From Nitrosomonadales bacterium (lineage in GTDB: Bacteria > Pseudomonadota > Gammaproteobacteria > Burkholderiales > Sulfuricellaceae): a DNA stretch of 12,465 nucleotides. Every line of letters begins with the position of its first letter. Position 1 is the first letter of the stretch. The stretch lies in the NCBI GenBank assembly GCA_003104895.1, contig PQAG01000055.1:52906-65370 (forward strand). The letters run 5' to 3'. Position numbers and translations under genes: made by a program. Under the pieces are notes generated by a model. It made no database searches. It was not told the DNA's origin and worked only from the letters and a program-made list of their open reading frames with translations. This document shows, piece after piece, positions 1 through 6,509 of the stretch.

Positions 1-1253
1 GCGCCGGCGCGCAGCAGCAGGGATACGTCGTTGGCTTCCTGGGTAGTCATGGCGCCGCTGATCTGCACCCGTCCGCCGCCGATTTCCTCGCGGATCACCG
101 GGGCGGTGATGACTTCAGCCTGGCCTTTCTCGATCAGCAGGATGGCCATGCGCTTGCCCACATTCTCGCGCGTGGTGTCGCGGAAGATGCGGGCGCCGCG
201 GCCGTCGAGGGAAATATGCACTACCGGCTCGCTGGTCCGGCTGTCGAATCCGGGGGCGGCATCGCTGATGTACTCGCCGGTCAGCACCACCTGTTTCTTC
301 ACCAGCATGGGCATGCCCTTGCGCTCGGTGTAAAGCTCGGTGCCGAAGGGGACCTGCCCCTGGAGGGCGGCGTTGACATCGTGTTCATCGTCCACCATGC
401 GGATCTCCAGGGTGGCGGTGCGGCCGAGGATTTCCTTGGCCTTGGCGGTGTCCTGCACGCCGGGCAGCTGCACCACCACGCGGTCCGCGCCCTGCTGCTG
501 GATGATGGGTTCGGCCACGCCCAGTTCGTTGACGCGGTTCCTGAGGGTGGTGATGTTCTGCTGCAGGGCGAATTCCTGGCTGCGTTTCTGCGCCACCGGG
601 CTCATGCTGGCGGTGATCCGGAATTCTGCGCCTTCTTCCGTTTCCTTCAGGACCAGGTCGGGCATGTTCTTGAGCAGTTCGTTGGCCGCCTTGCCGCGCG
701 TCTCGGCATCGCGGAACTTGATCAGGATGGTCTGGTCGGGCTGGCGGCTGATGCCGGCGTAGGCAATCTTTTTCTCGCGCAGCGCGCTGCGCACGTCGCC
801 GGTGTAGCGCTCCATGGTCTTGACCAGTGCCGCCTTCATGTCCACTTCGAGCAGGAAATGCACGCCGCCGCGCAGGTCCAGGCCCAGGTACATGGGCAGG
901 GCGCCCATGGCGGTGAGCCAGCGCGGCGAGCTGGAAAGCAGGTTGAGCGCGACCACGTAGCCGTTGCCCAGGCTGTTTTGCAGCAAATCCTTGGCTTTCA
1001 GCTGGGTGTCGGTGTCGGCAAAGCGCACCTTGATGCTGGCCGCGTCCAGCGTGGTGCCCTGGGCCGTGATCTGGTTCTGGCGCAGGGCCTCTTCCACCTT
1101 TTGCAGCGTGGATGCGTCCACCTTGACCGTGCTGCGGGCTGACGAGATCTGGACAGCCGGCATTTCGCCGAAGAAATTGGGCAGGGTATACAGCAGTCCC
1201 AGCAGCAGTACGACTGCGACGACAATATATTTCCACAGGGGGTAGCGGTTCAT
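1..1253 (-). CDS. secD: SecD, protein-export membrane protein (3' end outside the window)
   Basis: SecD is a subunit of the SecDF(YajC) complex, which uses the proton gradient to help SecYEG-translocated proteins leave the inner membrane. The visible part is the first ~417 residues of a family of about 600. It shows an N-terminal membrane helix (VVAVVLLLGLLYTLPNFFG) followed by the large periplasmic P1 region, with the family motif LDLRGGVHFLLEVD near residue 120 and the conserved blocks LRNRVNELGVAEPIIQQ and ATLEIRMVD. It ends at DVSLLLRAGA, just before the expected second membrane helix, so the C-terminal membrane bundle lies beyond base 1. The ATG at 1251-1253 is chosen because GGAG lies 6 nt upstream and the helix starts at once. 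yajC is upstream on the same strand, and an unusual heptamer inverted repeat fills the gap right up to this ribosome binding site. Confidence 0.97.
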   Translation of the reverse strand, partial: MNRYPLWKYIVVAVVLLLGLLYTLPNFFGEMPAVQISSARSTVKVDASTLQKVEEALRQNQITAQGTTLDAASIKVRFADTDTQLKAKDLLQNSLGNGYVVALNLLSSSPRWLTAMGALPMYLGLDLRGGVHFLLEVDMKAALVKTMERYTGDVRSALREKKIAYAGISRQPDQTILIKFRDAETRGKAANELLKNMPDLVLKETEEGAEFRITASMSPVAQKRSQEFALQQNITTLRNRVNELGVAEPIIQQQGADRVVVQLPGVQDTAKAKEILGRTATLEIRMVDDEHDVNAALQGQVPFGTELYTERKGMPMLVKKQVVLTGEYISDAAPGFDSRTSEPVVHISLDGRGARIFRDTTRENVGKRMAILLIEKGQAEVITAPVIREEIGGGRVQISGAMTTQEANDVSLLLRAG

Positions 1254-1263
1254 GGGTAACTCC

Positions 1264-1334
1264 GTGAGGAGTGAGGCGTTAGGAGTTAGGAGTGGGGAAA
1301 TGACTCCTCACTCCTCACTCCTCACTCCTCACTC
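1264..1334. repeat. Heptamer tandem array with a degenerate inverted copy
   Basis: Bases 1303-1334 are four perfect copies of the 7-mer ACTCCTC plus a partial ACTC. Bases 1264-1293 are four degenerate copies of the complementary unit (GTGAGGA, GTGAGGC, GTTAGGA, GTTAGGA, then GT). The two arms face each other across a 9-base spacer, so the yajC-secD transcript could fold into a long imperfect hairpin. The array starts at the yajC stop codon and ends one base before the GGAG that serves secD. The function is unknown: it may be a mobile minisatellite-like repeat, a processing site or a translational attenuator. Confidence 0.85.
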
Positions 1335-1656
1335 AAATGCTCTTGATCGTGCCCTTGGGCAGGAGGGAGGTGATGGCCGCTTTCTGCACGTTGACCACCA
1401 CGTTGTCGGCGATTTCCACGCTGACATAGCTCTCGCCCACCTTGACGACTTTGCCCAGCTGTCCGCCCGCGGTGACGATTTCATCGCCCTTTTGCAGGGC
1501 GTCGATCATGTTCTTCTGTTCCTTGGCGCGCTTCATCTGCGGGCGGATCAGCATGAAGTAGAACAGCACGAAAATCACGATCAGGGGCAGAAACTGCATC
1601 ATGCCGCCGGTCGGGTCCTGGGCGGGTGCGGCGGCGAAGGCGTTGCTGATGAACAC
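1333..1656 (-). CDS. yajC: YajC, Sec translocase accessory subunit
   Basis: YajC is a small single-span inner-membrane protein that copurifies with SecDF and SecYEG. The product is 107 aa, the usual length for the family. It has a short N-terminal segment ending FISNAFAAAPAQDPTGG, one membrane helix (about residues 20-37, FLPLIVIFVLFYFMLIRP) and the family signature RPQMKRAKEQ. The cytoplasmic KOW-like domain follows (GDEIVTAGGQLGKVVKV). I chose the GTG at 1654-1656 because GGAGA ends 6 nt before it. The in-frame TTG two codons earlier (1660-1662) touches that GGAGA and leaves no spacing. It lies upstream of secD in the usual order, but its normal upstream partner tgt is now 3.7 kb away. Confidence 0.95.
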   Translation of the reverse strand: MFISNAFAAAPAQDPTGGMMQFLPLIVIFVLFYFMLIRPQMKRAKEQKNMIDALQKGDEIVTAGGQLGKVVKVGESYVSVEIADNVVVNVQKAAITSLLPKGTIKSI

Positions 1657-1698
1657 GGTCAATCTCCAATAATGATTTAAAACAAAATAGGCGCAATT

Positions 1699-1797
1699 CT
1701 AGCATGCTGCGGCGCGCGCCTGTTTGAACTCTTGCACGAATTCGGCAAAGCGCTGATCCTCTATGGCTGCGCGTATCCCCTGCATCAGTTCCTGGTG
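1699..1797 (-). pseudogene. Orphan 3' end of a tgt gene (displaced remnant)
   Basis: Read on the minus strand, this stretch encodes HQELMQGIRAAIEDQRFAEF followed by VQEFKQARAAAC and a TAG stop. It aligns with the last 31 residues of the intact Tgt in this window (YQELMQGIRAAIEQGHFADF...), with about 20 of 31 positions identical including a run of 12. There is no start codon or upstream Tgt sequence, so it cannot be a working gene. It sits where the end of tgt is expected in the common tgt-yajC-secD order. I infer that it is the original tgt end, cut off when the restriction-modification gene entered. Confidence 0.85.
1763..1796. repeat. 34-bp direct repeat, copy 1 (in the tgt remnant)
   Basis: These 34 bases are identical to 5470-5503 in the intact tgt and in the same orientation. 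Flanking bases on both sides differ, including inside the homologous coding sequence. The pair bounds a 3.7-kb segment that contains only the restriction-modification gene and repeats, so it is the best candidate for the recombination junction. It could also partly reflect strong conservation of the QELMQGIRAAIE peptide, but third codon positions are identical too. Confidence 0.8.
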
Positions 1798-1808
1798 ATC
1801 GGTGCAGG

Positions 1809-1836
1809 GTGGGTTAAGCAATAAGCGCTAACCCAC
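1809..1836. repeat. REP-like palindrome (GTGGGTTA / TAACCCAC)
   Basis: Perfect 8-bp arms GTGGGTTA (1809-1816) and TAACCCAC (1829-1836) enclose a 12-base centre that can extend the stem by a GC pair past a bulged A. The shape and the GGGTTA/TAACCC core resemble short palindromic repeats seen between genes in many proteobacteria. It lies between the tgt remnant and the end of the restriction-modification gene, and could be a weak terminator for the latter, but no T-run follows. Confidence 0.6.
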
Positions 1837-1905
1837 TCTCCAGTCGGCTTAGGTTAGTGCCATTTGGATCTGATCGCTTTCTATTGTTTGCGGCTCCTGA
1901 CGAGT

Positions 1906-4900
1906 TCAAAGCGCCAACAGGTGCTGAGATTCGTTGATGGCCGGGGGGGCGCGGTATTCTTTTGGCACAGGGCCCAATTTTTCGGCCAACAGCAGCGGGC
2001 CCTGCACGATTCTCTCCAGCAGCGTCTCCTGACGCGGATAAATCTCCAGCGTCTCTTCGAGCAGGTGCAGCAGCCGAAGGAACTCGGAGGTGAACTCGGG
2101 CGGCCAGCCATCAGGGGTGATGCCGTCGAGCGGCGAGGATTTCTTCCCCTTGCGCATCTTCATCCGGTAGCCCAGCCAGGACTGCACCACCTTCAGCCCG
2201 GAAACCTCGAATCCCCACACCGCCGGCGCCACCGGCCTGAATGCCCCGTCGCCCACCCGCAGGGTCTGGGTGGCGGCGTCGTAGCCGAACGCTTCCGGCA
2301 GATCGCCGGAGGGAATCGCCCGGGTGCAGCGCGCGCGGCCCTTCGGCCAATCCTGGCCCTGCCCGAGGCGCTCGCCGTAGCTGTGCAGGTAGATCAGGCG
2401 CCGGCCGATAATGCAGGCCGCCTCGAACAGCGGGCGCTCCAGGGTGACCGGCACATGCACCGCGCGGTTCTCCAGCTCCTGATGGAAGCGGGCGGTGTAG
2501 CCGGGATGGGCGAGCACGGCGTAGAGGTAGGCGGCGATGTCCTCCGCGCTGGGCGGGGTGATCCCCTCTCCCTCCGGGAGAGAGGCAGGGGTGAGGGACG
2601 CCGCCTCGCGTTCGGCCAACGCCTTTCCCTCACCCCCGGCCCCTCCCCCGGAGGGGGAGGGGAGAAAAGCGCGCGCCATCAGCCCGAGCAGAGCGGGATG
2701 CAGGTTGGGGTGACGGCCTGCCGCGTCGCGGTAGAGGGGCAGGATGTCTTTCGCACCTCGTCCCGAAAAATAATCCATATCAGGGATATTTGCCGAAATC
2801 GTAAGCGCAGGACCATCTCCGAGAGGCTTTGTCAGCAAGCTGGCGAAATAGAGCTGGGCGTTTGAGTGACTAAGCCAGAGCGCCGGTCGCGGGTAGTCCG
2901 CAAGACGCGGATCGGCGATCAGCCATTGGCGGTCGAAGGAGCGGTAGCCGTAAGGCCGGATGGACGGCGCAGGGCTGTCAGGCGGCAGGTCGGCCAGCGG
3001 CGGGAGTTTTTCGCCAGTTTCCAAGGCTGTTACAGCCGAGGTGATCTTGCGGTCCCGCGTTTCCTTGAACGCGGCAGCACGATCTGCGGCATTCAACAGC
3101 GCACTCCACCTCGTCTCAAGGACATCGGTCGTGGTTCCAATCGGCCAAATCCGCTTGATCTGAGCACCGGAAGATTGCCACGGCATCAGCTCGGTGAGCT
3201 GCGGCCAGCCGAAGAAGGCCGCGGCGCTTTGCGGCCGGAACGGCGCCCGCCATTCGGCGGGACAGTCCTCGAAGCTCAGGTCAGCAAACCCAGCCACGTT
3301 CTCCAACTTGCCCAGTTTGGACTGCCGGCTGCCCTCCAGCCGGCAGTAGTGCACACTCGCCGGGGTTTTCGGGTCCGGCGCGCCGTAGCGCACGGCGATG
3401 GCGATGGCCACCGGGGTCTGGATGTTGAACACGTTTTCGTCCTGGCGGGTGCCGCGCCCTTCGCCACCCAGGTCGATGATCCAGATGTCGTCGCACAGCC
3501 TGCGCATGTGCTCGCGCATCCCGAGGAAGGCGTCCCCGTCGAGGTAGGAGGAGGCGGTGATGAAGGTGACGATGCCGGGGCCGGGTGCAACGCCCGGATG
3601 CTCGTGCTCGAACACTTTCCACAGCGCCCAGCGCCAGAAATAGGCATACAGGTTGTAGAGGTTCTTGAGGCCGCCGCCCTTGCCCGCCTTCTTCACCGGC
3701 TCGATGAAGTCGTTGAGGATGGCGTCGCGGCCGTCCCTCGCCTCGCCCCAGCGCACCCAAGCGCCGGTCATCATGCGGTTTTCCTCGTTCGCCGCCGCGT
3801 GCCGGTCGTAGGGCGGGTTGCCGATACAGACCAATACGGGTTGGATGTCCTTGATGGCGCGGGCGCGCTTGTGCTCGTCGCCGATCGGCTTGTACAGTAG
3901 CGGCAGCTCGGGAATCTTCTCGTGGGGGGACTCCAGGGTGTTGCTGAGGCAGATGCCGACCCCCTGGCGCGGCACCTTGGCGCCGAAGTCGTGGATCATG
4001 CGGGTCAGCCGCAGGGCGGCCACCGAGTAAGGCCCCACCATGATCTCGAAACCGTAGAGCTGCTTGACCAGGCTTTCGGCGCGGCCCACCACGGCGCCGT
4101 CGCCCTCTTCGTCGCGCACCCGCTGCATGGCATGTTCGACGATGCCCAGCAGGTAGGTGCCGGTGCCCACCGCCGGATCGAGGGTGGCGACATCGCCGTC
4201 GGCAAAGCCCAGCCGCTTGTGGAATTTCTCCCGCAGCAGCTCGTCCACCAGCCGCACCTGGGCCTGCACCACCTCCACGGGGGTGTAGTAGGCTCCGGCG
4301 TTCTTGCGCAGCCGGGGGTCGTATTCGGCGAGGAAGTCCTCGTAGAAGTGCAGCCAGGGGTCGCGCCGGCCCCGCGACATGGTGCCGGTGGGCACCGCGT
4401 GGATGATCCGCTGGAGCAAGCCCAGCGAGGCGCCGATGTCGTCGGCGAGCTGGGAGTCGGTCAGCACCTCCAGGGCGCGGGACAGGAGGGTGTTGGAGCC
4501 AGTGAGCTGCCTGACGGCCTCATCGAGCAGGAGCGTGTCGCTGCCATCCGAGCGAGCGAGCAGCAGGGCGAAGACGACGGTCTGTGCGTAGGAATCGGCG
4601 AATTCCTGGTCGCTGGCCTCTGGGAAAAGGTAACGCCTCCAGTCGCGGGCCACTGACAGCATCGCCTCGGAGCGCTTATTGAGCGCCCCCAGCACATCGT
4701 CGTGCAGCATCCGGCAAAGCGGCGCCAGCACCTCCGCCAACTGTCTGGCGGTCCTGGGGACGATGGGTTCCCACTGGAAGAAATCGAACAACAATGCAGC
4801 CAATTCGACAGCGGATTTGCCGTCGATGGCCCGCGCACCGAGAACCGTCAGATCGTCGCCGAAGCGGATGCGCCGGATGCTTTCTCCATTGCGGAACAGC

Positions 4901-5259
4901 GTCCACTCATTGCCGTCGGTGTAAATCAGGTTGGGGAGATGCCGGAAGCGTTCCCACTGCTTCCTGTTGTGCCCCTTGAAACGATGCGGATCAGTGCTCG
5001 TCCCCGGCGACTTCAGCTCGACATAGCCGCAAAGGAGCCGGTTGACGGTTACGGCGAAGTCCGGCCTTCCAAGCTGGTCTTCCAGGGGGCTTTCGTCTTT
5101 TGCTACTACTGTCAGGTTATTCGCCTTGCCGATCGTTTCCAGCAACTCGTCAACCGGGCGGCGCAACTGGTCTTCCTCGCGGCCCGCTGCCAGTGCGTGG
5201 AACTTGGCCTGGATCGCGGCGGCATAAGTCTCGCAAGCCTGTAGGGCAATATCAGTCAT
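1906..5259 (-). CDS. Single-chain Type ISP/IIG-like restriction-modification enzyme without helicase
   Basis: The 1117-aa product combines nuclease and adenine methylase signatures. Residues ~29-83 look like a PD-(D/E)xK nuclease (RPDF with D67, then YVELK with E81 and K83). Residues ~305-600 form the N6-adenine methylase: AYYTPVEVV, SAM-binding motif I DPAVGTGTYLLG (361-372) and catalytic NPPY (481-484). Residues ~690-1090 carry a Type ISP-like target-recognition region (IRPYGYRSFDRQWLIADPR; AAYLYAVLAHPGYTARF). Known Type ISP enzymes (LlaGI, LlaBIII) are ~1500 aa with a helicase between nuclease and methylase. No Walker motif is visible here, so the architecture is closer to Type IIG. The expected role is self-contained restriction and protective methylation. 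The ATG at 5257-5259 has no clear Shine-Dalgarno. Residues 866-899 are encoded by an inserted palindromic repeat. It is flanked by tgt duplication scars, which indicates horizontal acquisition. Confidence 0.88.
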   Translation of the reverse strand: MTDIALQACETYAAAIQAKFHALAAGREEDQLRRPVDELLETIGKANNLTVVAKDESPLEDQLGRPDFAVTVNRLLCGYVELKSPGTSTDPHRFKGHNRKQWERFRHLPNLIYTDGNEWTLFRNGESIRRIRFGDDLTVLGARAIDGKSAVELAALLFDFFQWEPIVPRTARQLAEVLAPLCRMLHDDVLGALNKRSEAMLSVARDWRRYLFPEASDQEFADSYAQTVVFALLLARSDGSDTLLLDEAVRQLTGSNTLLSRALEVLTDSQLADDIGASLGLLQRIIHAVPTGTMSRGRRDPWLHFYEDFLAEYDPRLRKNAGAYYTPVEVVQAQVRLVDELLREKFHKRLGFADGDVATLDPAVGTGTYLLGIVEHAMQRVRDEEGDGAVVGRAESLVKQLYGFEIMVGPYSVAALRLTRMIHDFGAKVPRQGVGICLSNTLESPHEKIPELPLLYKPIGDEHKRARAIKDIQPVLVCIGNPPYDRHAAANEENRMMTGAWVRWGEARDGRDAILNDFIEPVKKAGKGGGLKNLYNLYAYFWRWALWKVFEHEHPGVAPGPGIVTFITASSYLDGDAFLGMREHMRRLCDDIWIIDLGGEGRGTRQDENVFNIQTPVAIAIAVRYGAPDPKTPASVHYCRLEGSRQSKLGKLENVAGFADLSFEDCPAEWRAPFRPQSAAAFFGWPQLTELMPWQSSGAQIKRIWPIGTTTDVLETRWSALLNAADRAAAFKETRDRKITSAVTALETGEKLPPLADLPPDSPAPSIRPYGYRSFDRQWLIADPRLADYPRPALWLSHSNAQLYFASLLTKPLGDGPALTISANIPDMDYFSGRGAKDILPLYRDAAGRHPNLHPALLGLMARAFLPSPSGGGAGGEGKALAEREAASLTPASLPEGEGITPPSAEDIAAYLYAVLAHPGYTARFHQELENRAVHVPVTLERPLFEAACIIGRRLIYLHSYGERLGQGQDWPKGRARCTRAIPSGDLPEAFGYDAATQTLRVGDGAFRPVAPAVWGFEVSGLKVVQSWLGYRMKMRKGKKSSPLDGITPDGWPPEFTSEFLRLLHLLEETLEIYPRQETLLERIVQGPLLLAEKLGPVPKEYRAPPAINESQHLLAL
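2563..2664. repeat. Inverted pair of GC-rich palindromic repeats inserted in frame in a gene
   Basis: Unit A (2563-2597) begins CCCCTCTCCCTCCGGGAG and ends AGGGGTGAGGG. The reverse complement of unit B (2627-2664) reads CCCCTCCCCCTCCGGGGG and ends GGGGGTGAGGG. The two near-identical units face each other across ~29 bases. Each has its own small hairpin, and the pair can form one long stem. The block is exactly 102 bases, so it adds 34 codons (residues 866-899, rich in Gly, Pro, Ser, Glu) to the restriction-modification protein without breaking the frame. Related units occur at 5334-5370 and 12405-12465. Confidence 0.85.
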
Positions 5260-5333
5260 CGTTCTAGTCGGAGATTCGAGCCTGGTTTATCGTTTTCCCG
5301 GCATCCTAGCATAATGCTTGGCTGGAAACCTTG

Positions 5334-5370
5334 CCCCTTCTCCCCAACCCTCCCCCATCAAGGGGGGCGG
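5334..5370. repeat. GC-rich palindromic repeat between tgt and the RM gene
   Basis: The stretch CCCCTTCTCCCCAACCC leads into a hairpin of CCCCC (5352-5356), loop ATCAA and GGGGG (5362-5366). Its composition and layout match the repeat family inside the restriction-modification gene. It lies in the short gap after tgt and ahead of the restriction-modification start. No T-run follows on the minus strand, so a terminator role is uncertain. A perfect 11-base palindrome, AGCATAATGCT, is at 5308-5318 between it and the start codon. Confidence 0.65.
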
Positions 5371-5408
5371 ACGAGAACACGCATAGCACTGCGGAATTGC
5401 CGCACCCC

Positions 5409-6509
5409 CTATGCAGAACCGCGCATTCGCCGAAACTCTGCCACAAAATCGGCAAAATGGCCCTGTTCGATGGCTGCGCGTATCCCCTGCATCAGTTCCT
5501 GGTAGTAGTGCAGGTTGTGGATGGTGTTGAGGCGCGCGCCGAGGATCTCGCCCAGGCGGTGCAGATGATGCAGATAGGCGCGGCTGAAGTTGCGGCAGGT
5601 GTAGCAGGTGCATTGCTCGTCCAGCGGCGCGGTGTCGAGGCGGTATTGCGCGTTCTTTATCTTGACCGTGCCGAAGCGGGTGAACAGCCAGCCGTTGCGC
5701 GCGTTGCGCGTGGGCATCACGCAGTCGAACATGTCGATGCCCTGGGCCACGGCGTCCACGATGTCCTCCGGTGTGCCCACGCCCATCAGGTAGCGCGGCT
5801 TGTTGGCCGGCATCTTCGGGGCGGTGTGAGAGAGGATGCGCAGCATGTCTTCCTTGGGCTCGCCCACGCTCAAGCCGCCGATGGCGTAGCCGTCGAAGCC
5901 GATGTTGACCAGCTCGCGCAGCGACTCGTCGCGCAGCGGCTCGTGCATGCCGCCCTGGACGATACCGAACAGGGCGTTCGGATTGCCCTCGTGGGCCTTC
6001 TTCGAGCGCTCCGCCCAGCGCAGCGAGAGGCGCATGGATTCGGCCGCCGTGCGGAAATCGGCGGGGTAGGGTGTGCATTCGTCAAAGATCATCACGATGT
6101 CGGAATTCAGCACCTTCTGGATGCGCATCGACTCTTCCGGGGTGAGGAAGCAGCGGTCGCCGTTCACCGGCGACTGGAACTTGACGCCCTCCTCGGTGAT
6201 CTTGCGCAGCTCGCCCAGGCTGAACACCTGGAAGCCGCCAGAATCGGTCAGAATCGGCCCGTCCCAGTTCATGAAGCGGTGCAGCCCGCCGTGCGCCGCG
6301 ATCACTTCCAGACCGGGCCGCAGCCACAGGTGGAAAGTGTTGCCGAGCACGATGTGGGCGCCGATGCCCTTCAGTTCGGCCGGCGACATCGCCTTGACCG
6401 TGCCGTAGGTGCCGACCGGCATGAAGGCCGGGGTTTCCACCGCGCCGTGGGCCAGCGTCAGGGTGCCGCGGCGGGCGAGGCCATCGCTGGCGTGAAGTTC
6501 GAATTTCAT
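5409..6509 (-). CDS. tgt: tRNA-guanine transglycosylase (queuine tRNA-ribosyltransferase)
   Basis: Tgt exchanges guanine 34 for preQ1 in tRNAs with GUN anticodons, the step before QueA in queuosine synthesis. The 366-aa length is normal for the bacterial enzyme. Visible signatures are the active-site Asp of TDSGGFQVFSL (D89), the catalytic FDECTPYP (D143), GIVQGG, the nucleophile in GIDMFDCVMPTRNARNG (D262), and the zinc site CTCYTC (C300, C302, C305) with H331 of IHNLHYY. The ATG at 6507-6509 overlaps the queA stop by one base (TGATG), so the two genes are probably translationally coupled. The last ~20 codons differ from the orphan tgt end near yajC. The present 3' end may therefore have come in with the inserted segment. 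A longer open frame runs upstream into queA in another frame and is not real. Confidence 0.98.
   Translation of the reverse strand: MKFELHASDGLARRGTLTLAHGAVETPAFMPVGTYGTVKAMSPAELKGIGAHIVLGNTFHLWLRPGLEVIAAHGGLHRFMNWDGPILTDSGGFQVFSLGELRKITEEGVKFQSPVNGDRCFLTPEESMRIQKVLNSDIVMIFDECTPYPADFRTAAESMRLSLRWAERSKKAHEGNPNALFGIVQGGMHEPLRDESLRELVNIGFDGYAIGGLSVGEPKEDMLRILSHTAPKMPANKPRYLMGVGTPEDIVDAVAQGIDMFDCVMPTRNARNGWLFTRFGTVKIKNAQYRLDTAPLDEQCTCYTCRNFSRAYLHHLHRLGEILGARLNTIHNLHYYQELMQGIRAAIEQGHFADFVAEFRRMRGSA
5470..5503. repeat. 34-bp direct repeat, copy 2 (inside tgt)
   Basis: This block is identical to 1763-1796 and lies in the codons for the QELMQGIRAAIE stretch of Tgt, about 20 codons before its stop. 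With copy 1 it brackets the restriction-modification segment. The layout resembles attachment sites in which an element restores the 3' end of its target gene, but no integrase is seen. Confidence 0.8.

Noticed and set aside
216..1142. 308-codon plus-strand open frame
   Set aside because: It is antisense to secD, which has unmistakable family motifs over the same bases.
1303..1334. CRISPR-like array
   Set aside because: The units are contiguous 7-mers with no spacers, so this is a simple tandem repeat.
1864..4656. Three long plus-strand open frames (1864-2865, 2866-3900, 3922-4656) opposite the restriction-modification gene
   Set aside because: They lie fully antisense to a gene with clear motifs throughout, have His/Gln/Arg/Gly-rich text typical of high-GC shadow frames, and show no domains.
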